In this document: positions 1 to 7,573 of the stretch, piece by piece | Position numbering within the stretch: position 1 is the first letter of the stretch | Layout: every line of letters begins with the position of its first letter | Assembly: GCA_910588405.1 (NCBI GenBank) | Contig: CAJUPT010000020.1 | Coordinates: forward strand, 1 to 51,986 | DNA length: 51,986 bases | Direction of reading: 5' to 3' | Source of the DNA: an uncultured Lachnospiraceae bacterium | Lineage (GTDB): Bacteria > Bacillota > Clostridia > Lachnospirales > Lachnospiraceae | The notes under the pieces: model-generated | The model's database searches: none | What the model saw: only the letters and a program-made list of their open reading frames with translations | What the model was told of the DNA's origin: nothing | Made by a program: the position numbers and the translations under genes

Positions 1-26
1 GCAGGGAAAAGGAGGTTATATCTATT

Positions 27-233
27 ATGATGTCTTTGTTTGATGAAGAGAAGATTATGCGTGCTTATGTTGCCAGTGAAAGGCGTGAAGCAGCGAAGGA
101 AGCAGCAAGGGAAGCAGCAGAAAACATGTTAAAGATCGGGAAAATGTCGGCAGAGGAAATTGCCGGGTGTTTTGCGGAGCTTTCCGTGGAGGATGTCCGG
201 GAAATTGAAAAAGGGTTGCTTCCAACGATATAA
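27..233 (+). pseudogene. C-terminal tail of an Rpn-like (PD-(D/E)XK transposase/nuclease family) protein
   Basis: This is a 68-residue acidic/alanine-rich reading frame. Its Glu/Ala/Lys-rich helix (EAAKEAAREAAENMLKIGKM) followed by an EEIAGCFAELSVEDVREIEKG ending resembles the C-terminal tails of Rpn/PD-(D/E)XK family proteins that are abundant in Lachnospiraceae. The nuclease core, normally some 200 residues upstream, is absent here; it could lie beyond the left edge in another frame. A GGAGG at 11-15 sits 11 bases before the first of two ATGs, so translation as a short protein is possible. The family link is by resemblance only. It is followed immediately by another gene fragment, which suggests a decayed zone. 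Confidence 0.4.
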
Positions 234-245
234 TATTTGGCGTTT

Positions 246-360
246 ATGGCGGAATATTTTCTGCTGAATGTGGAGAAGATTGAGCCTTTAACTTGCGGCT
301 ATGAGCTTAGAGTGCCGAAACAGAAAGACTTTGCCGGGCTATACCTGCCAAAATGGAGTA
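246..360 (+). pseudogene. Fragment of a GNAT acetyltransferase gene, copy of the gene at 6387
   Basis: The translated stretch MAEYFLLNVEKIEPLTCGYE and what follows matches residues about 108-145 of the intact GNAT protein at 6387-7157 (MAEYFLPNVEKVERLSCGYE), and the DNA is also clearly similar. Only this middle segment is present: neither the start nor the acetyl-CoA-binding region follows, and the frame runs into unrelated sequence and a stop at 423-425. It is therefore a remnant of a duplicate or recombined paralog. Confidence 0.6.
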
Positions 361-720
361 ATGAAGAGAGGAAGACTGAGCGCCGGCCAGGAGCAGAAGG
401 AGGTCAGGGAGCAATGGATGTTTGAATTGAAACAGCAAAAACGGGTGAAGAAGTATAGGGAGAAATAGACCTTTGCGTTTCGGGAATAGCAGTATCAATG
501 GGCATCGGTTTGAAAGGACTGGTGCTTTTTGTATGGAGGGGTATTTTTATGTATGATTGAGAACTCAAAGGCGATTGAGGAGGATAGAATGGAAGTGGCC
601 TGGAAATATGGGGATGTTGATGAAAAGATCTTGGTGAAATGCTGTGAGGATATGGTATAATTAGGGTGTCTGCCGGAAGGATGAAACTTTGAAAACTACA
701 GAAATGACCAGGATGACTCA
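361..720. other. Stretch without a supportable gene
   Basis: Only very short frames occur here. One (553-660, 35 codons) starts with ATG behind a distant GGAGG, but it has no recognisable family and no coding context. Another frame ending near 468 is Lys/Gln-rich. The stretch lies between gene fragments and is most simply decayed DNA. Confidence 0.4.
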
Positions 721-1170
721 ATGCACAAAAGAAAAAGATCAGGAGGCTATAAACGATGGGCAGATATCCTCCGCTCGAAAATGGATGCAAATGAATACAA
801 GAATTATCTGCTTGGCATGGTATTTTACAAATATCTTTCAGATATATTTCTTGTCAGGGCGTATGACCTGATCAATGACTGCAGGCCGGATATTGAAGAT
901 TTGAAAAAATTGTTGGATGTAGAGGAAGATATTGCAGACATCAGAAAAGGAAATTTAGAGTTGGAGTCTATTAATAATCTGATGTCGGTATCGGATGCGA
1001 TTGAACAGCAAAAGGATTATGAAAAATATAGTTTCGCTTTTTCGGTTGAATACTTTGATGTGCTTGTTAATCGAATTTACGACTATATTATTTGGCTGGC
1101 AGAAAATAATGAGATTAGGATTTTGCCTGCCGCAGGTTCTATTATTGTAACCGTTATTCGGGCGTGGTAA
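721..1170 (+). pseudogene. N-terminal fragment of a type I restriction-modification methylase subunit
   Basis: Type I HsdM subunits begin with a helical N-terminal domain before the SAM-binding methylase domain. The stretch ADILRSKMDANEYKNYLLGM followed by VFYKYLSD is the hallmark of that N-terminal domain. Here it is followed by about 100 residues that drift from the family and then a stop, so there is no methylase core (no NPPF-type motif). No HsdS or HsdR neighbour is present. The only good ribosome binding site (AGGAGG at about 740) would lead into a different, very short frame. It is a broken gene, unlikely to be functional. Confidence 0.65.
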
Positions 1171-1232
1171 AATAAAGACAGAAGATTTGTCTATGACAGG
1201 TATGAAAAGAAGCCGATGAGAGGAGTTAATCA

Positions 1233-1760
1233 ATGGAATTTGAAAGTGTATTAAGGCGACGTAAGACGACAAGAAATTATACGGATCAAAGAATAACGGA
1301 CAGTGATCTTGAAAAAATCATACGGGCTGCCCAGGCGGCTCCCCTGGCTGCGGGCGATGACCGGACGACGCATCTGACGGTTGTGAGAAGCTCCGGCTTG
1401 CTGGAAGAAATCCGGGACGCATGCAGCCTTGTTTCCAGGAAAACAGGCAAAAAAACAGACGCCTTTTATGGCGCGCAGACTGTTATTTTTGTATCCGCCA
1501 CAGATATTTCAGACGACCATATTGAATACAGCAATGCCGGCTGCGTGATCGAAACTATGATTCTCCAGGCAACCGCTTTAGATTTGGGAAGTACATATAT
1601 CTGGGGCTGTCTGCGCAAGCTTCGGGCAAATGAATCCGTTTTAAAAAAGCTGCAGCTGCCGGAAGGGTATCAGGTGCTGTCTGCTCTGGCGGTAGGTTAT
1701 CCTGCGCAGGAGCTGAGCGAGCATGAAATTACTGATAAAATAGAGACGACGATATTGTGA
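1233..1760 (+). CDS. Nitroreductase family protein
   Basis: A 175-residue protein with the nitroreductase fold signature: N-terminal FESVLRRRKTTRNYTD (FMN phosphate-contacting Arg/Ser-Arg type motif), a central segment ending in SNAGCVIETMILQATALDLG (the dimer-interface helix that lies over FMN), and a C-terminal LSALAVGYPAQE strand. Family members are FMN-dependent NAD(P)H oxidoreductases of the cytoplasm acting on nitroaromatics, quinones or unknown substrates. The length is at the short end of the family. GAGGAG lies upstream of the ATG at a normal distance. A flavodoxin-like gene follows 171 bases downstream in the same direction, so the two may work as a flavin redox pair, though no electron transfer between them is demonstrated. 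The substrate is unknown. Confidence 0.85.
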   Translation: MEFESVLRRRKTTRNYTDQRITDSDLEKIIRAAQAAPLAAGDDRTTHLTVVRSSGLLEEIRDACSLVSRKTGKKTDAFYGAQTVIFVSATDISDDHIEYSNAGCVIETMILQATALDLGSTYIWGCLRKLRANESVLKKLQLPEGYQVLSALAVGYPAQELSEHEITDKIETTIL

Positions 1761-1931
1761 TTTTTGGCGGTTGTTTTTGCTTCTACAAATATCATACAAA
1801 TATAAAATAAGTGAATATAATTGGAAGGTATGAGGCGCAAAACGATGGAGTCCATGGCCGGAGAATTTGCTGAAGATCAGTAAGATCAAAGAAGATGCTG
1901 ATTATGGCAGTTACAAGGAGCGGAGAATCTT

Positions 1932-2381
1932 ATGAAATCTATTATTATTTATGAATCTACCCATCATGGAAATACAAAAAAGCTTGTGGATGCGATTGTC
2001 GGAAAACATCAGGTGGAAGCTGTCAGCATTGAAAACGCGGATTCCATAGACCTGTCAGCCCATGAGATGATTGGCCTTGCCGCCGGAATTGCTTTTGGAA
2101 AGTTTTACAAGCGTATGGAGAAATTTGCGGAAAGCATTTCGTCGGGCAGCCGTGTATTTCTTCTCTATACCTGCGGGAATCCAAGCGATGGGTATGTGAA
2201 GAGCATTACCAGGACGCTTGCGTCAAATGGCGTAAGGGTAGTGGGAAGCTATGGCTGTAAGGGCTATGATACTTATGGCCCTTTTAAACTGGTCGGCGGT
2301 ATTGCCAAAGGGCATCCGACCGAAGAAGAGTTGATTGGCGCTGCGGCGTTTTATGATAAAATAAGCGGGGGAGACAGGTGA
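1932..2381 (+). CDS. Flavodoxin-like protein
   Basis: A 149-residue protein with the flavodoxin N-terminal phosphate loop (MKSIIIYESTHHGNTKKLVD, the T-x-x-G-N-T type FMN-binding loop) and later loops (LLYTCGNPSDGYV; GSYGCKGYDTYGPF) that would flank the isoalloxazine ring. Flavodoxins are small cytoplasmic electron carriers. The position directly after a nitroreductase supports a redox role. The ORF begins at ATG after an AAGGAGCGG-type ribosome binding site. A rho-independent terminator follows at 2501-2545, so the unit probably ends here. Confidence 0.85.
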   Translation: MKSIIIYESTHHGNTKKLVDAIVGKHQVEAVSIENADSIDLSAHEMIGLAAGIAFGKFYKRMEKFAESISSGSRVFLLYTCGNPSDGYVKSITRTLASNGVRVVGSYGCKGYDTYGPFKLVGGIAKGHPTEEELIGAAAFYDKISGGDR

Positions 2382-2500
2382 AAATATTCAGACTGCTGAG
2401 AATTAGGACTTCCTGCCGGTTACTGTAAAATGGCGGGGAAGCGTTTTTCAGGGAAGATATTTATTTTGCGGCGGCGTAAAGAGGAAATTGTAAGTTGACT

Positions 2501-2545
2501 AAAAGGGCTGAAAATGCCGGGGAGGCATTTTCTAGTCCTTTTTTC
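2501..2545 (+). terminator. Rho-independent terminator after the flavodoxin gene
   Basis: The inverted repeat GAAAATGCC / GGCATTTTC, extended by AAAAGG / CCTTTT on its outer side, is followed by a run of T. It separates the redox unit from the TetR-MFS unit. Confidence 0.8.
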
Positions 2546-2591
2546 ATGGAATGCTGTTTACATTAGTACGGGAAAGTGTTTGCAAAGGTGA

Positions 2592-2648
2592 TTGACATAT
2601 CGGCATATTTTTTGTACAATAGTTATTGACTTCAAGTCAATAACTATT
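2592..2648 (+). promoter_or_regulatory. Promoter and palindromic operator of the TetR-MFS operon
   Basis: TTGACA (2592-2597), a 17-base spacer and TACAAT (2615-2620) form a near-consensus promoter. Overlapping and following the -10 box is a perfect palindrome at 2618-2648, with 15-base arms around a single C (core TTGACTT-C-AAGTCAA). Placement of a palindrome on the -10 region just before a TetR gene is the usual autorepression layout. That the TetR protein binds here is inference. Confidence 0.85.
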
Positions 2649-2667
2649 ACAGGAGGCGGATGGGAAA

Positions 2668-3321
2668 TTGGCAAGGCCAGTGAAAAAACAGCCGGAACAG
2701 TGGAAGAAAGAGATTTTGGATGCGGCAAAGGAGTTGTTTTTATCGAAAGGTTATGAGGAAACTGCCATTACGGATATCATGGAGCTGGCAGGCGGCGCAA
2801 AGGGGATGTTTTACCGGTTTTTTCGGAGTAAGGAAGAGGTCATGCACGCTTTAGGGGATCGGATGTTTTTGGAGAATAATCCTTTTGAGACAGTCCGGGG
2901 GCGTTCTGACCTGAACGGACTGCAGAAGATCCGGGAAGTGCTTGCTTTTGACAGAGCCGACAGAGAACGGGAGGAAATCAGTGCGCAGGCCATTCCCATC
3001 CTGAAAGACCCACGCATTCTGGCGGCTGCGGTGGCGGCGAACCGGCGGGTGCTGACGCCTTTATGGCTGGAACTGATCGAGGAAGGACGGCGTGACGGTT
3101 CGATCCGGACGGAGTATGCAAAGGAGCTTTCCGAGCTGCTGCCCCTTGTCAATTTCTGGCTGCTGCCCTCCGTATTTCCGGCAGGAGCGGAAGAAATCAG
3201 GCATAAGTGCAGGTTTGTCGCAGAGGTTCTTGCGGCAATGGGACTTCCGATCATAGAGGATGAAATGGTCGGGCGGACAGAGAAGCTGCTGGGAGGCTGC
3301 AGGGAAGAGAGAAAGGAGTAG
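2668..3321 (+). CDS. TetR/AcrR family transcriptional regulator
   Basis: A 217-residue regulator. The N-terminal TetR helix-turn-helix spans residues 14-60 (AAKELFLSKGYEETAITDIM ... GGAKGMFYRFFRSKEE), and the remainder is the helical ligand-binding and dimerisation domain. The start is TTG at 2668, placed 11 bases after AGGAGG; an ATG at 2660 opens a different, very short frame. It is followed after 3 bases by an MFS exporter, and a 31-bp palindrome sits on its promoter. It therefore probably represses itself and the exporter until a toxic ligand binds. The ligand is unknown. Confidence 0.9.
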   Translation: MARPVKKQPEQWKKEILDAAKELFLSKGYEETAITDIMELAGGAKGMFYRFFRSKEEVMHALGDRMFLENNPFETVRGRSDLNGLQKIREVLAFDRADREREEISAQAIPILKDPRILAAAVAANRRVLTPLWLELIEEGRRDGSIRTEYAKELSELLPLVNFWLLPSVFPAGAEEIRHKCRFVAEVLAAMGLPIIEDEMVGRTEKLLGGCREERKE

Positions 3322-3324
3322 CGG

Positions 3325-4560
3325 ATGGAGCAGAAACTGTTTACGAAAAATTTTACGCTTCTTGTACTGGGGCAGGCCAGTTCTCTGTTGGGCAATTATA
3401 TTCTGCGTCTGGCGCTGTCCATGTATGTGCTGGAGGCGACCGGTTCGGCTGCGGTGTTTGCAGGTATTCTATCTATAGCGGCAATCCCGACGATCCTTTT
3501 GTCCCCCATTGGAGGAATGCTGGCTGACAGGGCGAACCGGAGGAATATCATGGTGGCGCTGGATACGCTGACGGGAACGTCTGTCTTATGCGCTGCGTTT
3601 TTTTTGTCCGGGGACAATGCTGTCGCAGTGATCAGTGTGTTGCTGGTGATACTCTCTGTTCTTGGGGCATTTGAAACGCCTACGGTGCAGGCATGTATTC
3701 CGCAGATGCTGGAAGGCGATTACATGATTAAGGGAAATGCGGTGGTAAACCAGGTGGCATCCGTTTCTTACCTGATCGGGCCTTTGCTGGGCGGTATCTT
3801 ATATTCGGCATTCGGCCTGAAGCCTGTAATGTATGCAAGTGTCGTATGCTTTTTTGTCACGGCATTATTTGAATGCTTTATCAAACTGGGCTGTCAGGCC
3901 AGGGAGTTTCAAGGGAATATTTTGTTCATGGTAAAAAATGATTTTTCCGCCGGTATCCGTTTTATGACAAAGGAACGGCCGGATATCATGAAGCTGCTGC
4001 TTCTGGCGGCAGCCTCACGCTTTTTCGTCATGGGAGTCACGCTGGTGGGACTTCCCTTTCTTGTGCGGACGGTGCTTGGCCTGGATGCGAAATTCTATGG
4101 CGGGGCGGAGAGCGGGCTGGCGGTGGCCACGATCCTGGGAAGTATTGCCGCAGGGCTTCTTACGGGGCAATTAAAATCCGGCAGATTATCGTATGTGCTT
4201 GCGGCGATCGGCATCTGTATCATTCCGGCGGGAGTTGTATTTCTTTTCCCTTCCGGCGCATTGGCCAGATATGCCGTGGTTGTTGCCGCCTTCTGCGGCA
4301 TGCAGACCGCAATCAGCATTTTTTCTATTTTCGCGGTATCCATGATTCAGCAGAATACGCCGGATGAGCTGATTGGGAAGATTATGGCTTATACATCCGC
4401 TGTTACGATGTGCGCCCAGCCGGCCGGCCAGATGGCATATGGATTTTTGTTTGACAGGTTCCATGGGGCAGTGTATCTTGTGTTGATTCCTTCGGGGATT
4501 GCGGTATGCGTGATCGGGCTGCTTGCTGCGGGCTTTTTCAGGAGACTGGAAAAAAGGTAA
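3325..4560 (+). CDS. MFS transporter (drug-exporter type)
   Basis: A 411-residue integral membrane protein with about 12 hydrophobic segments and the loop 2-3 motif GGMLADRANRRNIM (variant of the MFS motif A, GxLaDrxxrk). Such proteins export small molecules using the proton gradient. Cotranscription with a TetR regulator across a 3-base gap supports an inducible efflux pump. The sequence resembles the DHA3-type (MefE/EntS-like) group more than sugar or nitrate carriers. Substrate unknown. No adjacent ABC or membrane fusion partner. Confidence 0.88.
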   Translation: MEQKLFTKNFTLLVLGQASSLLGNYILRLALSMYVLEATGSAAVFAGILSIAAIPTILLSPIGGMLADRANRRNIMVALDTLTGTSVLCAAFFLSGDNAVAVISVLLVILSVLGAFETPTVQACIPQMLEGDYMIKGNAVVNQVASVSYLIGPLLGGILYSAFGLKPVMYASVVCFFVTALFECFIKLGCQAREFQGNILFMVKNDFSAGIRFMTKERPDIMKLLLLAAASRFFVMGVTLVGLPFLVRTVLGLDAKFYGGAESGLAVATILGSIAAGLLTGQLKSGRLSYVLAAIGICIIPAGVVFLFPSGALARYAVVVAAFCGMQTAISIFSIFAVSMIQQNTPDELIGKIMAYTSAVTMCAQPAGQMAYGFLFDRFHGAVYLVLIPSGIAVCVIGLLAAGFFRRLEKR

Positions 4561-4572
4561 GGGAACGGATAT

Positions 4573-4677
4573 GATTTTGACGGCAAGACTTTTTGTATTT
4601 ATCATGTGAGTCCGAGCCGGGCGGATGATCCGGAGGGGCTGGTCACGGAGTTTTGTTTTCCGGTGAGAAAGAAGTAA
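4573..4677 (+). pseudogene. C-terminal remnant of a GyrI-like effector-binding domain
   Basis: The 34-codon open stretch ends in GLVTEFCFPVRKK, with an upstream FCIYHVSPSRADDPE. This resembles the last strands of GyrI-like/AraC effector-binding domains (typically ...TEIxFPVRKK at the C-terminus). No start codon or upstream portion is present in frame; an in-frame stop, that of the MFS gene, directly precedes it. It is probably a leftover of a deleted regulator gene. The family assignment is tentative because the match is short. Confidence 0.4.
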
Positions 4678-4714
4678 CGGTATATTTGTGTTATGAACCG
4701 GTTTTGAAATCCGA

Positions 4715-4743
4715 TTGATAGAGCGGCCTTTTTCTGTTATGAT
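4715..4743 (+). promoter_or_regulatory. Promoter of the exonuclease gene
   Basis: TTGATA (4715-4720) and TATGAT (4738-4743) are separated by 17 bases, 74 bases before the start codon. A sigma-A-type promoter is inferred from spacing and similarity only. Confidence 0.6.
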
Positions 4744-4816
4744 TGGGAGTGGGAAAAAATCTGCCGTTTTTTGGCTGTAAGGCGCAGATATGATGAGTAC
4801 GAATGGAGAGTGAAAC

Positions 4817-5518
4817 ATGCTGTCAGAAAAACCTGGAAGAAAATTAAATACCTATGTCCCGGATTACGTGGTCTTTGACCTTGAGACAACGGGAGTTTCC
4901 TATCGCTTTGATGAAGTGGTGGAAATATCCGCAATCAAGGCCGCAGGCGGTCAGGTCGTAGATGAGTTCTCCACGTTAGTGAATCCCGGGCGCCCGATTC
5001 CCTATGGCGCCAGTGCGGTGAACGGCATCACGGATGATATGGTGGAGGGCAGCCCGTTTTTCGAACAGGCCTTAACTGATTTTTTGGAATTTGCCGGCGA
5101 TGCGGTGCTGGTTGGCCATAACATACATACTTTTGATATGAAGTTTTTGTATCGTGATGCGGAGAGATTCTGGGGAAAGACCGTCGGAAATGATTATATC
5201 GACACGCTGCAGCTGGCCAGGGCGTATCTGCCGCAGCTTCATCATCATAAGCTGGTGGATCTGGCAGACTATTACGGCATTTCTACCGCAGGAGCCCACA
5301 GGGCGTTAAATGATTGCCGGATGAATCTGATTGTTTTCGAACGTCTTGCAAAAGAAATGGAACATCTATCCGGGGACGTAAAGGCCGTTAAGAAGTGTCC
5401 GAGGTGCGGGAATGTGCTTCAGAAACGAAGCGGAAGATACGGGGCGTTCTGGGGATGTATGAGTTATCCTGAATGTAAGTATACGGAGAATATCCGAATG
5501 GATGGGAAACGACCGTAA
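4817..5518 (+). CDS. DnaQ-like 3'-5' exonuclease with C-terminal topoisomerase-type zinc finger
   Basis: A 233-residue protein. Residues about 17-180 form a DEDDh exonuclease: ExoI motif VVFDLETTG (Asp21 and Glu23 bind metal), an ExoII-type HNIHTFDMKFL segment, and ExoIII HRALNDC (catalytic His and last Asp). Residues about 194-222 form a C4 zinc finger, CPRCGNVLQKRSGRYGAFWG then CMSYPEC, of the kind found at the C-terminus of type I topoisomerases. The finger probably binds single-stranded DNA and would bring the nuclease to its substrate. It is too short for PolC, so it is a stand-alone epsilon-like nuclease, likely in repair or proofreading. It is transcribed alone from its own promoter. 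Confidence 0.85.
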   Translation: MLSEKPGRKLNTYVPDYVVFDLETTGVSYRFDEVVEISAIKAAGGQVVDEFSTLVNPGRPIPYGASAVNGITDDMVEGSPFFEQALTDFLEFAGDAVLVGHNIHTFDMKFLYRDAERFWGKTVGNDYIDTLQLARAYLPQLHHHKLVDLADYYGISTAGAHRALNDCRMNLIVFERLAKEMEHLSGDVKAVKKCPRCGNVLQKRSGRYGAFWGCMSYPECKYTENIRMDGKRP

Positions 5519-5608
5519 AATCTTTATTTTGATAAAAATGGATAAAATCGTTTTTGTTAATAACGGCAAAACTGAATTGGCGGCGCTAAAGCTTAAGGGT
5601 GTGATGAA

Positions 5609-6265
5609 ATGCTGAAATATGAATACGGAAATAAAAACTCGGACAATATTCTGATTCAAATGGTCGATGATCACGACATTTCGGAAATACCGGCTGAAAT
5701 GGAGAAGATCAGAGATGTGGCGAAAGATGACTTTTGCCTGATTGCGCTTAAGGTGAATAACTGGAATCATGATCTGTCACCATGGGAAGCGCCTGCTGTG
5801 TTTGGCGATGAAGGTTTTGGCGGAGGCGCAAAAGAAACGCTGGATGAAGTTATGAAGATGACTGTCGAGACAAAGAAGCGATATTACATTGGCGGTTATT
5901 CCCTTGCAGGGCTGTTTGCTTTGTGGACGGCATATCAGACAAATGTTTTTGCGGGGGTTGCCGCGGCGTCCCCTTCCATATGGTTTCCGGGCTTTATCGA
6001 CTATATGAAGGTGAATGAGATTCTTACGGATCAAGTTTATCTGAGCCTGGGCGACAGAGAAGAGAAAACCCGGAATCCGGTGATGCGGACGGTGGGGAAA
6101 TGTGTTCGGGAAAGCTGTGATCTGCTTACCAAAAAAGGCGTGGACTGTATTCTGGAATGGAATAAAGGGAATCATTTTAAGGATGCGGGAGAAAGAACCG
6201 GGAAGGCGTTTGCGTGGCTGCTGGGCGGTGTGGTTATGAAGAAAAGGGATTCGGACAAATTATAA
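5609..6265 (+). CDS. Alpha/beta-hydrolase esterase family protein
   Basis: A 218-residue cytoplasmic protein (no signal peptide). The nucleophile elbow is YIGGYSLAGLFALW (G-x-S-x-x-G, Ser near residue 97), followed by a strand and a turn with ASPSIWFPGF, an acidic-turn candidate in LSLGDREEK, and a C-terminal histidine in WNKGNHFKD. This arrangement is that of the esterase D/putative esterase group of the alpha/beta-hydrolases. Some relatives hydrolyse siderophore or acyl esters, but nothing here fixes the substrate. The stop codon overlaps a following ATG (TAATG), so a short downstream frame may be coupled to it. Confidence 0.75.
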   Translation: MLKYEYGNKNSDNILIQMVDDHDISEIPAEMEKIRDVAKDDFCLIALKVNNWNHDLSPWEAPAVFGDEGFGGGAKETLDEVMKMTVETKKRYYIGGYSLAGLFALWTAYQTNVFAGVAAASPSIWFPGFIDYMKVNEILTDQVYLSLGDREEKTRNPVMRTVGKCVRESCDLLTKKGVDCILEWNKGNHFKDAGERTGKAFAWLLGGVVMKKRDSDKL

Positions 6266-6369
6266 TGAAAAAGGAAAAGCGCTGCCGTTATTGTAACAGA
6301 GAAAAAAATTTAGAACAGGCTATTGAAATGGGGATTGGCATTTTATTTTCAATGGCACAGACAAAATAA
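6265..6369 (+). CDS. Possible small protein coupled to the esterase
   Basis: A 34-codon frame beginning at the TAATG stop-start overlap with the esterase gene. It encodes a basic N-terminus with a CRYCNRE motif (single Cys-x-x-Cys pair) followed by a short hydrophobic end. No family is recognised. The overlap allows translational reinitiation, but the frame is short and lies in a region containing gene debris, so it may be the remnant of a longer gene. Confidence 0.25.
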   Translation: MKKEKRCRYCNREKNLEQAIEMGIGILFSMAQTK

Positions 6370-6386
6370 ACGAAAAGGGGTACAAA

Positions 6387-7157
6387 ATGTTTTCCAACCA
6401 GGATATCATACGTATTGCAATGGAACAGTCCGCATTTGATATTCACTGCGATGCAGGGGATTTTCTGAAAGAAGAAAATGTCATTGTCCGTTATGAAATC
6501 AGTGAACAGGCAAAAAAGTATTATAAAGAACCGACTGCCTGCCATCTGGTTTCTTATGGGAATAATATTGTTGCTTCCGTGAAGGATGAATACCGGGAGA
6601 TTGTGAAAACGTACATAGATAAATTCAAGTTCTATCATTGCTTTGAAACGCCAAATATGCATTGGCTTGCCCATAAGATGAATAAGTTTGGGCAGAAAAT
6701 CTGTTTTATGGCGGAATATTTTCTGCCGAATGTGGAAAAAGTGGAGCGTTTGTCCTGCGGCTATGAGCTGAGGGTTTTAGGACAGGAGGATTTTTCCTGC
6801 CTGTATCTGCCGGAATGGGGCAATGCCCTGTGTGCGGAGCGAAAGGAGCGGGATGTGCTCGGCGTCGGGGCGTATGACGGGGAGCGGCTGATCGGCCTGG
6901 CCGGATGCTCCGCTGACTGTGAGGCCATGTGGCAGATCGGCGTGGACGTGCTGCCGGAATACCGCAAAAAGGGGATTGCGGCAGCGATGACAAGCAATCT
7001 GGCGGTGGAAATTTTACAGCGGGATAAGGTTCCTTTTTATTGCTGCGCATGGTCAAATGTTCGCTCGGCCAGGAATGCGGTAAAATGTGGTTTTTCGCCT
7101 GCGTGGGTGGAGATGACGGTCAAACCGGAAACGGTTGTGGACGAGATGAATCGATAG
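6387..7157 (+). CDS. GNAT family N-acetyltransferase
   Basis: A 256-residue protein. The C-terminal half is a GNAT domain: a strand containing LIGLAGCSADCEAMWQIGVD, the acetyl-CoA pyrophosphate loop VLPEYRKKGIAAAMTSNLAV (R/Q-x-x-G-x-G/A type), and a final NVRSARNAVKCGFSPAWVEM segment where the conserved Asn/Ser/Ala-rich helix precedes the last strand. The N-terminal 110 residues are a separate domain seen in two-domain clostridial GNATs. It transfers acetyl groups from acetyl-CoA to an amine whose identity is unknown. A ribosome binding site (AAAAGGGG) precedes the ATG. A fragment of a paralog of its middle section lies at 246-360. Confidence 0.82.
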   Translation: MFSNQDIIRIAMEQSAFDIHCDAGDFLKEENVIVRYEISEQAKKYYKEPTACHLVSYGNNIVASVKDEYREIVKTYIDKFKFYHCFETPNMHWLAHKMNKFGQKICFMAEYFLPNVEKVERLSCGYELRVLGQEDFSCLYLPEWGNALCAERKERDVLGVGAYDGERLIGLAGCSADCEAMWQIGVDVLPEYRKKGIAAAMTSNLAVEILQRDKVPFYCCAWSNVRSARNAVKCGFSPAWVEMTVKPETVVDEMNR

Positions 7158-7225
7158 CAGGCGGCGGAGATTGGGTGCGTGAATGGAAACCGTCCGATTT
7201 ATCTGACTATCATTAATGTATTGCC

Positions 7226-7474
7226 GTGGAAATGGAGCTTGCGGGGCTGCAGGCCGTATGTGAGTACCATGGTTTCATTTGAAATGCATTTTTGTTTGCC
7301 AGCGACTGTCTCGGGCAGAAGGAATGGCATAATGAACTGCTGGGAAGTGAATGTGAATGGAATATGCAGGTGAAATGTTTTTTGTTTGCGCTGGATCTGA
7401 CATCGGGGCAGGGCTGACGGCAAAAGCTGATTGTGAAGTATCTGATGTGGTATAAAAAGCGGAAAGAAGTGTAA
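7226..7474 (+). pseudogene. Unrecognised decayed reading frame with two internal stops
   Basis: One frame reads coherently (VEMELAGLQAVCEYHGFI, stop, NAFLFASDCLGQKEWHNELL ..., stop, RQKLIVKYLMWYKKRKEV) across two nonsense codons before its final stop. The protein-like composition suggests a gene inactivated by point mutations, but I do not recognise the family. No start signal is visible. Confidence 0.3.
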
Positions 7475-7499
7475 AATAAAGCGCACAGTCAGATTTGAG

Positions 7500-7555
7500 A
7501 ATGTACTCCCGGAATCTTCACAGAATCAGGTACTGTGAGATTTCGGGAGTACATT
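7500..7555. terminator. Long inverted repeat between convergent genes (possible bidirectional terminator)
   Basis: Arms AATGTACTCCCG and CGGGAGTACATT, continued by ATCTTCACAG / CTGTGAGAT with one bulge, give a stem of about 22 bp. It lies between the GNAT side (+) and the Mrr gene (-). No T-run follows on either strand, so termination is only a possibility; it could instead be a palindromic repeat. Confidence 0.45.
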
Positions 7556-7573
7556 ACGGAAAATAACCGGAAT

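Noticed and set aside
553..660. 35-codon ORF MIENSKAIEEDRMEVAWKYG...
   Set aside because: It is too short, has weak start signals, lies among gene fragments, and no family was recognised.
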